From the NCBI GenBank assembly GCA_029882975.1, contig JAOUJW010000005.1, forward strand, positions 62,001 to 126,000: a DNA stretch of 64,000 bases, given 5' to 3'. Positions 1 through 8,589 of the stretch are shown here, in pieces (positions within the stretch are counted from its first letter, which is position 1; every line of letters begins with the position of its first letter). Under the pieces are notes generated by a model that saw only the letters and a list, made by a program, of their open reading frames with translations, made no database searches and was not told the origin of the DNA. Origin of the DNA: Gammaproteobacteria bacterium (GTDB taxonomy: Bacteria; Pseudomonadota; Gammaproteobacteria; SZUA-152). The position numbers were made by a program, and so were the translations under genes.

Positions 1-1547
1 TGTGCGGATAACTGAATGCGATAATCTCCCGCGGTGTTCGTGTTGAAAACGGTCTCTGCACCATTGCTGTCTTGAATTGTAGCGTTGGCACCTGAGGGTG
101 TAGACAATATGGTCCATTCAAGCTGGTCGACAGCGGAACCGTCGGTGGAGATGCTGCCACTCAGTAATTGGGTACTTGCCCATCCGGCGTCCAGTACGAT
201 AACCGCGGGCTGTGCTTCTGCTATGGAGACGGGCAGGACATCAAATACTTCGACACTAATCCTGTCCATGACTTCGTCATTGACGGTCAATGTTAAGGCA
301 TAGCTGCCGGAAACTGCCGGTGCGGTCCAAATCGTTGTCTCAGCACTTGTATTGTCAAACTGACCCGGCCCACTCCAACGGTATCTATTGGCTCCTATGC
401 TTGTGGAACCGGATACTCTGAGTTGATTGTTCGTGCCAATACGTTTTTCGCTGCTCCGTGCGATAGCAATGACCTGCTCCTTAACGGCTAAACGCACACA
501 ATCAGTGCTGCTGTTACTACTATTTTCTATTTCACCGGTTGCGCAAACCAGATAAGAGCCGATTTCCGGTTTAGAAAATGTGGCTGCACTGTTAATGCTG
601 CTGGTACCCAGCCACGTATACGCAAAGAACTGTGCAGGGTTGACACTGTTTATGGTGGATAGTTGCGCCAATTCTTGTGGAAATAACATGTATTTATCGG
701 CTTCCAGAACCAAAACCGGTTCGGTGTTCTCAACAATGGAACTGATATGGTTGAAGACACGGTCTCTGACTTCCGTAAATGTGTCGGGTTGGGTCAGAGC
801 CTGTTGAGTGTTTTTGCGAATGTAGGTAACCGCCGTGTTACTACCCTGATATTGTATGGCCAGTTTTGCCAGTTCTACTAAGGTTTGTTCATCCGCGAGA
901 CTCAAGTCATCAAGTTGATCCACCAGGATGTCGATTGTTTGTTGGGTTACAGTTTCTACAGAGTAGTTGTCGCTGTGACTGGTACCAAGTGCACGGTTTA
1001 AGGCCGGTGCATCTACTCCGGCAACGGCACCGGCCAACAAAGGAGTAATTAAATCGGTTCGGGTTTTAGGTATGTGATGATAGTTTTCCAGCGCAACCAC
1101 ACCGGCTTCGGAGACGGCATTTATATCTACGCCGGGATTGATTTGTCGTGCATTTAGCGAATCCAACCTGCGTTTGGATTTGAGTAGAACAAAGGTATCG
1201 GCAGCTCCCGGCGTAGCTGCGGAAACCACTCGATAGCTGTTGGCAAGCAATAGTAAATTACCCGAGGGCAGGGTATCTAGACGGAGTTCATATTCACCGT
1301 TATCATCAACCAGCACGCCTTTACAGTGATCGCCGGCTCGGGTTTGACCGGGATCCGGGCAATTCGTTGCAGCGTTGCTGGGTGTCAGAAGTTGGCCTGA
1401 CTGATCATAGACGTAAACAAATGTTTGTGCGAGTAAGGGTGAGCAGCTTAGTGAGGAAAGTAAAAATAATAGGTGAAGGGTATATTTTGTAATAGCGTGT
1501 TTTTTGTAGGAGCCGAGATTTAACAATATCACAACAATTTTCCTCAT
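1..1547 (-). CDS. Exported protein with PKD/Ig-like C-terminal region, partial
   Basis: Reading the minus strand from an ATG at 1547 gives about 515 codons with no stop up to the left edge, so the C-terminus lies outside the window. The N-terminus has a basic stretch, a hydrophobic run (LHLLFLLSSL) and an A-Q signal-peptidase-like site near residue 41, so export is likely. The next part resembles the N-terminal region of the Ig-repeat lipoprotein at 31172: a carboxypeptidase-regulatory-like beta fold with D-x-x-G-E-Y-E-L. The visible C-terminal third has PKD-like sequence (RYRWSGPG, SGSYALTLTVND, AGDYRIQLSA). The start overlaps the stop of a small lipoprotein gene, so the two are probably translated together. 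Function unknown; a surface or adhesion role is inference from the domain type. Confidence 0.75.
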   Translation of the reverse strand, partial: MRKIVVILLNLGSYKKHAITKYTLHLLFLLSSLSCSPLLAQTFVYVYDQSGQLLTPSNAATNCPDPGQTRAGDHCKGVLVDDNGEYELRLDTLPSGNLLLLANSYRVVSAATPGAADTFVLLKSKRRLDSLNARQINPGVDINAVSEAGVVALENYHHIPKTRTDLITPLLAGAVAGVDAPALNRALGTSHSDNYSVETVTQQTIDILVDQLDDLSLADEQTLVELAKLAIQYQGSNTAVTYIRKNTQQALTQPDTFTEVRDRVFNHISSIVENTEPVLVLEADKYMLFPQELAQLSTINSVNPAQFFAYTWLGTSSINSAATFSKPEIGSYLVCATGEIENSSNSSTDCVRLAVKEQVIAIARSSEKRIGTNNQLRVSGSTSIGANRYRWSGPGQFDNTSAETTIWTAPAVSGSYALTLTVNDEVMDRISVEVFDVLPVSIAEAQPAVIVLDAGWASTQLLSGSISTDGSAVDQLEWTILSTPSGANATIQDSNGAETVFNTNTAGDYRIQLSA

Positions 1548-1672
1548 GCCCTGCCTTTGATTACTGTTTCATTGGAGTTGCTATTTTCACTTGAATCACC
1601 GCTACAGGCGGTAATGTGAACGGTCGAAATCAACAGGCAGGCGATGGCCATGGTCTTAATCCAATTTCTCAT
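1544..1672 (-). CDS. Small predicted lipoprotein (42 aa)
   Basis: A 42-residue frame starts at an ATG preceded by a purine-rich AAAGAGAAAAG. It has a hydrophobic signal sequence ending in a lipobox, I-T-A-C with Cys at residue 23, followed by a short Ser/Asn/Glu-rich tail. The mature peptide would be about 20 residues. The stop codon overlaps the ATG of the following exported protein (ATGA), which implies translational coupling. I do not recognise a family. The clean lipobox and the overlap make it more than a chance frame. Confidence 0.6.
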   Translation of the reverse strand: MRNWIKTMAIACLLISTVHITACSGDSSENSNSNETVIKGRA

Positions 1673-1807
1673 CACTTTTCTCTTTCAGATAATTCACTCC
1701 TAACTGTGTCGTCCGTCACATTGTAAACGTTATGCAATACCGGGTTGACGAATGGGATATTACAAAAAAGCCACAATCTGAAAATTCTCAAAAGGTTTGA
1801 CGCAGTC

Positions 1808-1836
1808 TTGACATAGTGTATCTAGTACACTAATAT
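1808..1836 (+). promoter_or_regulatory. Sigma70-type promoter of the NAD salvage operon
   Basis: TTGACA at 1808-1813 and TAATAT at 1831-1836 are separated by exactly 17 bases, close to the housekeeping consensus. Transcription would start near 1843, giving a leader of about 80 bases before nadM. The leader contains a possible hairpin, 1876-1881 pairing with 1887-1892. Confidence 0.75.
1814..1832. promoter_or_regulatory. Inverted repeat between -35 and -10, candidate repressor operator
   Basis: TAGTGTA-TCTAG-TACACTA is a perfect 7-base inverted repeat with a 5-base spacer, filling the gap between the -35 and -10 boxes. A protein bound here would block RNA polymerase. NAD salvage operons are commonly repressed by Nudix-type NrtR or related NAD-sensing regulators that bind palindromes of about this size. 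The match to NrtR is inference: I cannot compare logos here, and no regulator gene is adjacent. Confidence 0.6.
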
Positions 1837-1921
1837 GAAGTGAGCTGAAGGGGTTCTTCGGCACAACCAACACCCGTTCGGATAGACCGGACGCGGTTTT
1901 ACCGGCAAGAGGGTTGCTGCC

Positions 1922-2977
1922 ATGAAAGATGTTAAAGCGTTTGATTTTCTAGTATTTATTGGTCGATTTCAGCCATTTCACCGAGGTCATTTAGCGGTCA
2001 TTCAAGAAGGTCTTAAACAATCGGAGCACCTTATCGTTTTGGTAGGTTCAGCCCACCAACCACGCAATTTTCGCAATCCCTGGACCGTTTCCGAGCGCGA
2101 AAATATGATTCGCAGTGCATTAAGCGATACAGAGTCCCAACGCGTTCATATCGTGCCCCTTATGGATGTGATGTATAACGATGAGTCTTGGGTTCGGAAC
2201 GTACAGGCTACTGTTAACGGATTAGTCACTGCTCATCACGGTCAACCGCACAGACCGGCGAAAGTTGGGCTTATTGGTCACAGCAAAGACCACACAGCTT
2301 ATTACCTGAATCTGTTTCCGCAATGGGGGGCGGTGCAGGTGGACAACTATCGTCAGATTAACGCCACAGCAATACGGAATGGTTTGTTCCAAACACAGCG
2401 AGAAGAGGAATTTTTTCAGAGTGCCGATGACCTATTACCTGCCGCAGTGGTGCAGGAATTGCGTAATTTCGTTGCAGCGCCTTTGTATCAGGAAATTCGG
2501 GATGAGCATGTTTTTGTGAATAATTATAAGTCTGCTTGGAACAATGCTCCGTATCCGCCCACTTTCGTTACCGTGGATGCAGTGGTTGTACAATCCGGCC
2601 ATGTATTGTTGGTGGAAAGAAAGGCCAGACCCGGTAAAGGACAGTTGGCATTACCCGGTGGTTTTGTAAACCAGACTGAAACTCTCGTCGCCGCTTGTTT
2701 GCGAGAATTGAAGGAAGAAACACGTTTAAAAATACCAACACCGGTTTTGAAAGGACATATCAAAACCCAAAAGGTTTTCGATGACCCTAACCGATCAACA
2801 CGTGGACGTACCTTTACCCATGCATTTTATATCGAGTTAGAGCCTAATAAAGATTTGCCCAAAGTAAAAGGAGGTGATGATTCCAAACACGCCATGTGGA
2901 TACCCCTGGCCGATCTTGATCCCGGCAGAATGTATGAGGATCATTATTTTATTATACAGGAGTTGACAGGGGTGTAG
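1922..2977 (+). CDS. nadM: Bifunctional NMN adenylyltransferase / Nudix hydrolase
   Basis: This 351-residue protein joins two enzymes. Residues about 9-180 form a nucleotidyltransferase with G-R-F-Q-P-F-H-R-G-H (the HxGH motif at 20-23) and the downstream S-E-R motif; it should make NAD from nicotinamide mononucleotide and ATP. Residues about 205-351 form a Nudix domain with the box G-x5-E-x7-R-E-L-x-E-E around 246-268, likely an ADP-ribose pyrophosphatase. The same fusion is known from Synechocystis and Francisella. The ATG has AAGAGGG eight bases upstream. nadV follows 68 bases after the stop, so NMN made by NadV can be used directly. Confidence 0.93.
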   Translation: MKDVKAFDFLVFIGRFQPFHRGHLAVIQEGLKQSEHLIVLVGSAHQPRNFRNPWTVSERENMIRSALSDTESQRVHIVPLMDVMYNDESWVRNVQATVNGLVTAHHGQPHRPAKVGLIGHSKDHTAYYLNLFPQWGAVQVDNYRQINATAIRNGLFQTQREEEFFQSADDLLPAAVVQELRNFVAAPLYQEIRDEHVFVNNYKSAWNNAPYPPTFVTVDAVVVQSGHVLLVERKARPGKGQLALPGGFVNQTETLVAACLRELKEETRLKIPTPVLKGHIKTQKVFDDPNRSTRGRTFTHAFYIELEPNKDLPKVKGGDDSKHAMWIPLADLDPGRMYEDHYFIIQELTGV

Positions 2978-2995
2978 GAAAAGTAAGGTTGATAA

Positions 2996-3020
2996 CGAAA
3001 ACGGGACAGACCCGATTTCG
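2996..3020 (+). other. Hairpin between nadM and nadV
   Basis: CGAAAACGGG at 2996-3005 and CCCGATTTCG at 3011-3020 pair over 10 positions with one A-A mismatch and a 5-base loop. It ends ten bases before the nadV ribosome binding site and has no U-run, so it is more likely an mRNA processing or translation-tuning element than a terminator. Confidence 0.45.
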
Positions 3021-3045
3021 ATACTGTGACAGGAGGGTTTCCGTC

Positions 3046-4419
3046 ATGAATACAAATATTATTTTGAACACCGACTCATATAAGGCCTCACACTATGTGC
3101 AGTACCCGCCGGGTACCGAATACATATCCAGTTATATTGAATCGCGTGGTGGCATATATTCAGAAACCGTATTCTTTGGTTTGCAGATGTTTATCAAAGA
3201 AACGCTTACTCGGCCCATTACATTGGCCGATATAGACGAAGCTGAAGCGATTTTTACCAACCACGGTTTACCTTTTAATAGGGAAGGTTGGGAGTATATT
3301 TTAACCGAATACAATGGATACCTGCCTATCGAGATCCAAGCGGTTCCGGAAGGTACTGTGGTACCTGTGCAAAACGTGTTGGTTCAAGTGGTCAATACGG
3401 ACCCTAGGTGTGCCTGGTTAAGCAGCTATATTGAAACTGCCTTATTGCGTGCGGTGTGGTATCCCACCACTGTTGCAAGTACCAGTCGGCAGGTTAAGCA
3501 AGTGATTAAGTCCTATTTGGAAAAAACTGCCGATAACCTGGATGGTTTGCCGTTCAAACTCCATGATTTTGGCGCGCGCGGTGCCAGTTCAAACGAATCG
3601 GCGGCTATAGGCGCTGCCGCACATTTGGTGAATTTTCTGGGTACAGACACGGTGTCCGGCGTACTTGCAGCTAAACGCTATTATAACGAACCTATGGCGG
3701 GTTACTCCATACCCGCCGCGGAACACAGCACCATGACAGCTTGGGGCAGGGATGGCGAAACTCTGGCTTATGCCAATATGCTGCGGCAATTTAGTGGAGA
3801 AAACCGTATGCTGGCGGTGGTGAGTGATTCCTACGATTTGTGGAACGCCATTGACAGCATTTGGGGTGATACATTGAAAGACTCTGTGATCAATTCCGGT
3901 GGGACTTTGGTAATTCGTCCGGACAGTGGTGACCCGACGGAGGTGGTGACACAAACAATAGAAAGGTTGATGAATAAATTTGGTTACGCTGTTAACCAAA
4001 AAGGGTACCGAGTGTTACCGCCATATCTTAGGGTCATCCAAGGTGACGGTGTCTCCTTGGGTAGTATTGAGACAATACTGGCAGCGATGAAACAGCGTAA
4101 ACAAAGTGCTGACAACATTGCTTTTGGGATGGGAGGGGGCTTGTTACAAAAAGTGGATCGAGACTCTCTGCGGTTTGCGATGAAAGCGTCCTCGATTCGA
4201 ATCAATGGTAAGTGGCGGGACGTGCACAAAGACCCGGTAACCGATCGCGGCAAGCGTTCTAAACGTGGACGATTGGCGCTTGTACGTGATAAAGAAACCT
4301 ATCTGACCATACCCGAGGTGAGTCTAAATGGTCGGGATAATTGTCTGGTCACAGTGTTTCGCAATGGGGATCTGTGCAGGCAATGGTCCTTGGCAGAAAT
4401 CCGGAATAGAGCGGTTTAA
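3046..4419 (+). CDS. nadV: Nicotinamide phosphoribosyltransferase
   Basis: This 457-residue enzyme converts nicotinamide and PRPP to NMN, the first step of the short salvage route completed by nadM. Family motifs are clear: SSYIESRGG near the N-terminus, HDFGARGASS around residue 172, the catalytic-histidine segment AAEHSTMTAWG near 226, VIRPDSGDP, IQGDG and FGMGGGLLQK. Length matches bacterial NadV and human NAMPT. The start is the ATG with AGGAGGG eight bases upstream; an in-frame TTG at 2989 has no such site. nadV also occurs on phages and plasmids, but here it sits in a stable-looking chromosomal operon. Confidence 0.96.
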   Translation: MNTNIILNTDSYKASHYVQYPPGTEYISSYIESRGGIYSETVFFGLQMFIKETLTRPITLADIDEAEAIFTNHGLPFNREGWEYILTEYNGYLPIEIQAVPEGTVVPVQNVLVQVVNTDPRCAWLSSYIETALLRAVWYPTTVASTSRQVKQVIKSYLEKTADNLDGLPFKLHDFGARGASSNESAAIGAAAHLVNFLGTDTVSGVLAAKRYYNEPMAGYSIPAAEHSTMTAWGRDGETLAYANMLRQFSGENRMLAVVSDSYDLWNAIDSIWGDTLKDSVINSGGTLVIRPDSGDPTEVVTQTIERLMNKFGYAVNQKGYRVLPPYLRVIQGDGVSLGSIETILAAMKQRKQSADNIAFGMGGGLLQKVDRDSLRFAMKASSIRINGKWRDVHKDPVTDRGKRSKRGRLALVRDKETYLTIPEVSLNGRDNCLVTVFRNGDLCRQWSLAEIRNRAV

Positions 4420-4453
4420 AACTCGTAGCGGTATTTCTAAAAAGTGAGAAACA

Positions 4454-4514
4454 AGAAACCCGTTGTTCGTCTTCGAAAACGCACTTTTCGAATATGTATT
4501 ACGGGTTTCTTTTT
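4454..4514 (+). terminator. Compound rho-independent terminator after nadV
   Basis: AGAAACCCGT (4454-4463) pairs perfectly with ACGGGTTTCT (4501-4510), followed by TTTT. Inside the loop TTCGAAAA (4472-4479) pairs perfectly with TTTTCGAA (4485-4492). The nested stems close off the nadM-nadV operon 35 bases after its stop and may also serve the convergent gene at 4555. Confidence 0.8.
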
Positions 4515-4554
4515 ACCAAAGCTTGTTAGGTAAATAGCGAACAGAGAAGTATAA

Positions 4555-4821
4555 TTACTTGTTATCTGTGTCCCCATTGTTTTGGCGCGCTTTTTCCTTC
4601 AGTGCCTGGCCTCCTTTTTCGAGTTTTTTGGCACCGGCCTCAATGGCCTCGCCGCTTTTTTCCATCAGTTTATCTCCGGTTTGTTTTATTTTATGCTGCA
4701 GTGAGTTGTCGGCAAAAGGATTGCTGAATATGGACTGGTCTTTTCCGATGTTGGTTCCAATCCATAAGCCTGTTGCAGTTCCTACCGCTAAACCGATGAA
4801 GAGCGTTTTGACTGGGTGCAT
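4555..4821 (-). CDS. YtxH-like small membrane-anchored protein
   Basis: 88 residues. One glycine-rich hydrophobic helix at about residues 5-25 (LFIGLAVGTATGLWIG) is followed by a charged amphipathic segment rich in K, E and A, the architecture of YtxH-domain proteins, often linked to envelope stress. The ATG has AGGA at a normal distance. It is monocistronic and converges on nadV. The biochemical role is unknown. Family assignment rests on architecture only. Confidence 0.6.
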   Translation of the reverse strand: MHPVKTLFIGLAVGTATGLWIGTNIGKDQSIFSNPFADNSLQHKIKQTGDKLMEKSGEAIEAGAKKLEKGGQALKEKARQNNGDTDNK

Positions 4822-5047
4822 TCGTTTTCCTGCTTTTGAAAATCTATCATGATACCAAAACCTAGTTTTACCCTGTGTAGAAAAGGTTTTTCTGTTTGGA
4901 GCGAGTCTACGATAAAATCGTAAGGGAGTCTAGAAGTACGCTAATTCCTTCTATTATAAACGCTGCTGTTTAATAATTGATCGCATGCTGAAAGCAAACT
5001 TAGCGTTGCATAAAGTATTCAGCAAAATGTTTATGCTGCAAATCAGT

Positions 5048-5077
5048 TTGCGTACCCGAGTCACTATGATCTAATAT
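5048..5077 (+). promoter_or_regulatory. Candidate promoter of the ATP-grasp/alpha-E operon
   Basis: TTGCGT at 5048-5053 and TAATAT at 5072-5077 with an 18-base spacer, about 40 bases before the GTG start. A small inverted repeat, GCAAA-TCAG-TTTGC (5038-5051), overlaps the -35 box. The rest of the 4822-5115 gap shows nothing else I can name. Confidence 0.45.
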
Positions 5078-5115
5078 GCATATATCTCCAGGGTTTCACC
5101 GCAAAAGGGTTGGCC

Positions 5116-6594
5116 GTGTCAAAGAAAGAATCTCTCCAGCGCAGTACCATTGATTGGGATCAGTACCGGTTCGACAACTATTACGATGAACTCCTTAGCT
5201 CGCCGGGACATCCCAGAATGGCCGCCCGGAAAATAATACGCTATTTGGGGAAAATCAGTGAGAAGCAGTTGGTTCAGCGTCAAACGGCTGCGGAACTGGC
5301 CATTCAGGAAATGGGGATCAGTTTTACCGTTTACAGTGAAGGGGAAAACATAGACCGGGCCTGGCCTATGGATGTCATACCACGAGTCATTGCACTGAAA
5401 GAGTGGCAGCGCCTGGAGAAGGGTTTGGTGCAACGCCTGACCGCACTCAATATGTTCATTAACGATGTCTACAATAAACAGAGTATCGTTAAGGATAAAG
5501 TGTTTCCCATCGAATTGATCCAAAGTTCCAAAGATTATTTACAGGTTTGCCATGGCATTAAGCCCCGTTATGGCGTGTGGGCCAATATTTGCGGCTCGGA
5601 TCTGGTCAGAGATAAAGACGGTACCGTTTATGTGCTGGAAGACAATTTGCGGGTACCTTCTGGTGTTTCCTATATGTTAGAAAATCGGGCGGTAAGTAAA
5701 CGAATTCTACCGCAAATGTTTCACAAACATAGAATTCTGCCGGTAGACGATTATCCCTCGCAGTTGTTCGAAATGCTTGCGTCTTTGTCACCGCGAAAGT
5801 CTCACAGCCCTGAGGTGGTGGTATTGACTCCGGGTATTTACAATTCCGCCTACTTTGAGCATGCCTATCTGGCTCAGGGGATGGGAGCGGAACTGGTGGA
5901 AGGCTCTGACTTGGTGGTGGCGGACGATGATTGCGTTTACATGAAAACCATAAAGGGATTGGAGCGAGTAGACGTGATTTACCGACGTATTAATGATGAC
6001 TTTCTCGACCCTGAGGCTTTTCGAAAAGATTCTTGCCTGGGTACGAAAGGATTGTTTCGGGCCTGGCGCGCCGGAAAGGTGGCGTTGGCCAACGCACCGG
6101 GTGCCGGTGTGGCGGACGATAAGGTGGTCTATACCTATGTTCCCAAGATGATTAAGTATTATTTGGACGAAGACCCTATAATCCCCAATGTACCTTCCTA
6201 CCTCTGTGTTGACGAAAGTGAACGCAAACACGTGCTTGCTAATCTGGAGAAGATGGTGGTCAAACCGGCCAATGAATCCGGTGGGTACGGTATGTTGGTG
6301 GGGCCGGCTGCCAGCAAGGCGGAGCAAAACCGCTTTGCTGCTTTAATTAACAAGCATCCACGTAACTATATGGCGCAACCCGCGTTGAGTTTGTCCACGG
6401 CACCCACTTTGTGTAATGGTAAAATTGAGCCCCGACATTTGGATCTGCGGCCTTTTATCCTGCAGGGACGCAAGCATTATGTGACCGCCGGCGGTCTTAC
6501 CCGGGTGGCCTTGCGTCAAGGTTCCCTGGTAGTCAATTCCTCCCAAGGGGGCGGCAGCAAGGATACCTGGGTAGTGGATACGGAGGTTAATTAG
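5116..6594 (+). CDS. Circularly permuted ATP-grasp ligase-like protein (COG2308)
   Basis: A 492-residue protein of the circularly permuted ATP-grasp type 2 family. Recognisable stretches are the N-terminal YYDEL and P-R region, CHGIKPRYGVWANICGSD, the segment around YVLEDNLRVPSGVSYMLENR, and the late block VVKPANESGGYGMLVGP, which looks like the ATP-binding loop. Such enzymes are predicted to form amide or peptide bonds; no substrate is known. The GTG start has AAAGGG six bases upstream; a TTG at 5110 lies inside that site. The alpha-E gene starts one base after the stop, an arrangement typical of this predicted peptide-synthesis operon. Confidence 0.9.
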   Translation: MSKKESLQRSTIDWDQYRFDNYYDELLSSPGHPRMAARKIIRYLGKISEKQLVQRQTAAELAIQEMGISFTVYSEGENIDRAWPMDVIPRVIALKEWQRLEKGLVQRLTALNMFINDVYNKQSIVKDKVFPIELIQSSKDYLQVCHGIKPRYGVWANICGSDLVRDKDGTVYVLEDNLRVPSGVSYMLENRAVSKRILPQMFHKHRILPVDDYPSQLFEMLASLSPRKSHSPEVVVLTPGIYNSAYFEHAYLAQGMGAELVEGSDLVVADDDCVYMKTIKGLERVDVIYRRINDDFLDPEAFRKDSCLGTKGLFRAWRAGKVALANAPGAGVADDKVVYTYVPKMIKYYLDEDPIIPNVPSYLCVDESERKHVLANLEKMVVKPANESGGYGMLVGPAASKAEQNRFAALINKHPRNYMAQPALSLSTAPTLCNGKIEPRHLDLRPFILQGRKHYVTAGGLTRVALRQGSLVVNSSQGGGSKDTWVVDTEVN

Positions 6595-6595
6595 A

Positions 6596-7531
6596 ATGTT
6601 ATCCCGTGTGGCCGAACGTTTGTACTGGTTTGCCCGTTATGTGGAACGTACTGAGAATACGGCACGACTTTTGTTAGTGCGTCATAATCTGATACTGGAT
6701 TTACCTACTTCAGTACAACCGGGTTGGGATCTGCTGATTGATGTTATGGGGGTGCGGGAGAGTATTGCCGGGGCCCAGGTCAAGTCCATTGAAAAAAACG
6801 TCGTATCTTTTGTTTTCGGTGACAGGGAAAACCCCAGTTCCATTATCAGTTCTCTGGCTGCTGCTAGAGAGAATATGCGCATCACCCGGGAGGTCATGCC
6901 CAGTGAAACCTGGGAACGCATTAACAGCCTATACTTAAGTGTGGCCCGACGCGGGAAAAAGAATCTACCACGAAACTCGCGACACAAAGTGCTGAATGAC
7001 ATAATACAACGATGCCAGCAAATAACAGGAATGTTGGCCGGTTGCATGAACCATGAGGACGCTTATCATTTTATTCGCATTGGTCGCAACCTGGAGCGTG
7101 GCGACATGAGTACAAGAATAATTGATGTGGGGTCGGCCCATCTACTGGGCGCCGATGACGAGGTTTTGCTCTATCGTAATGCCCTATGGGTCAGTGTATT
7201 GCAGTCCTTAAGTGCCTATCAAATGTACCGCTTGAACGTCAGACGAAAAGTACGTCCCGACGATGTGCTGGAATTCTTAATGCGCAACCCGGTATTCCCG
7301 CGTTCTCTCGGCCATACTTTGCAGGAAATCGAAGACAGCGTGTCGGCACTTCCACTCAACGTGGTACCTATCAAAGTGATCCGTTCAGTCAAACAGAAGC
7401 TTAAAAGTACTGAAGTGTCGGAACTAAGGGGAAATGCATTGCATGAATTTATTGATGAGCTTCAGTTACAATTGGGCAAAATTCACCATGCCATTGTCAG
7501 CACTTGGTTCCAGCCCCACAGTGTTTCATGA
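6596..7531 (+). CDS. Alpha-E domain protein (COG2307)
   Basis: 311 residues, all helical in appearance, with the family signature LSRVAERLYWFARYVERTENTARLL at the N-terminus. Alpha-E proteins nearly always accompany the circularly permuted ATP-grasp enzyme, sometimes fused to it, and are thought to be its partner or scaffold. The gene lies one base after the ATP-grasp stop, and its own stop overlaps the next ATG (ATGA). Biochemical function is not established for the family. Confidence 0.9.
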   Translation: MLSRVAERLYWFARYVERTENTARLLLVRHNLILDLPTSVQPGWDLLIDVMGVRESIAGAQVKSIEKNVVSFVFGDRENPSSIISSLAAARENMRITREVMPSETWERINSLYLSVARRGKKNLPRNSRHKVLNDIIQRCQQITGMLAGCMNHEDAYHFIRIGRNLERGDMSTRIIDVGSAHLLGADDEVLLYRNALWVSVLQSLSAYQMYRLNVRRKVRPDDVLEFLMRNPVFPRSLGHTLQEIEDSVSALPLNVVPIKVIRSVKQKLKSTEVSELRGNALHEFIDELQLQLGKIHHAIVSTWFQPHSVS

Positions 7532-8547
7532 AACGTTTTTTCTGCCAGTGTGGACAGGAAGTATTTTTCGATAGCCGCTACTGTCAGGCTTGTCAGCTTG
7601 CTGTAGGGTACGATCCCAATAAAGCCATGATACTCAGCCTGGAACCAGGAGGTGATAATACCTGGGTATCCACTTTGGACCGAACCCAATATCACTTGTG
7701 TGACAACGGGCGGCTCCATGGAGTTTGTAATGGTCTGATTGAAGCCGAAAATGCCTCATCGACAAACAAACTTTGTGTGGCCTGCAGTCTCAACCGCACC
7801 ATTCCTGACTTATCAAAAGAAGGTAATCTGTTTCATTGGAACTCTATTGAACAGGCCAAACGACGACTTATTTACGGGCTGCTGCAACTGGGCCTGCCTC
7901 TGAATGCCCCCGTTTCCGCTTACCCTATGGGACTGGCGTTTGATTTTCTTGAAGACCAGCGTAGCAATCCCAATATGCCGGAAGAGTTTGTTATCACCGG
8001 TCACAGAAATGGTGTAATTACCCTGAATATTCTGGAAGCCGATGAGGTGCAACGGGCTTGGCAAAAACAACTGAATTTTGAACGTTATCGTACGGTGTTA
8101 GGACATTTGCGACATGAAGCTGGGCATTACTATTTCGAGTTGCTGGTGGGGGATCAGCAAAACTTTGCTGCAGTTTTCGGCGACCCTCAGCTGCCTTATG
8201 AAAAAGCTCTACAAAACTATTACCAAAACGGTCCCCTAGACGGTTGGCAGCAAAGCTATATCAGTGCCTATGCCGGCGCCCATCCGCTGGAAGACTGGGC
8301 TGAATGCTTCGCCCATCTTTTGCACGTTTGCGATACCCTGGAGACAGCCATAGCGCGGGGTGTGCTACCCCCTGTGGAAGAACCCATGGATGTTGATACC
8401 TTGTTGTCAAGTTGGGATCGCTTAGCTGTGACGCTCAATGAATTGAATCGGAGTCTGGGGTTGGCGGATGCTTATCCATTCGTGGTTGCACCGACCATTG
8501 CTGAAAAATTTCGTTATATACACGGCCGTATTCGGCAAATTGTTTAA
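7528..8547 (+). CDS. Putative zinc-binding metallopeptidase (COG4307)
   Basis: 339 residues. The N-terminus carries a zinc ribbon (C-x-C early, then C-x-x-C around residues 16-19). Near residue 195 is H-E-A-G-H, the HExxH site of zinc metallopeptidases, and HPLEDWAECFAH further on could give the third metal ligand. This family is a regular member of ATP-grasp/alpha-E operons, where it is proposed to process or break down the peptide-like product. The start is the ATG overlapping the alpha-E stop. Catalytic residues are intact; the substrate is unknown. Confidence 0.88.
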   Translation: MKRFFCQCGQEVFFDSRYCQACQLAVGYDPNKAMILSLEPGGDNTWVSTLDRTQYHLCDNGRLHGVCNGLIEAENASSTNKLCVACSLNRTIPDLSKEGNLFHWNSIEQAKRRLIYGLLQLGLPLNAPVSAYPMGLAFDFLEDQRSNPNMPEEFVITGHRNGVITLNILEADEVQRAWQKQLNFERYRTVLGHLRHEAGHYYFELLVGDQQNFAAVFGDPQLPYEKALQNYYQNGPLDGWQQSYISAYAGAHPLEDWAECFAHLLHVCDTLETAIARGVLPPVEEPMDVDTLLSSWDRLAVTLNELNRSLGLADAYPFVVAPTIAEKFRYIHGRIRQIV

Positions 8548-8589
8548 ACTTCTATCCTTGCAAAGTCGTTCCTCGCAACTCACTTATAC

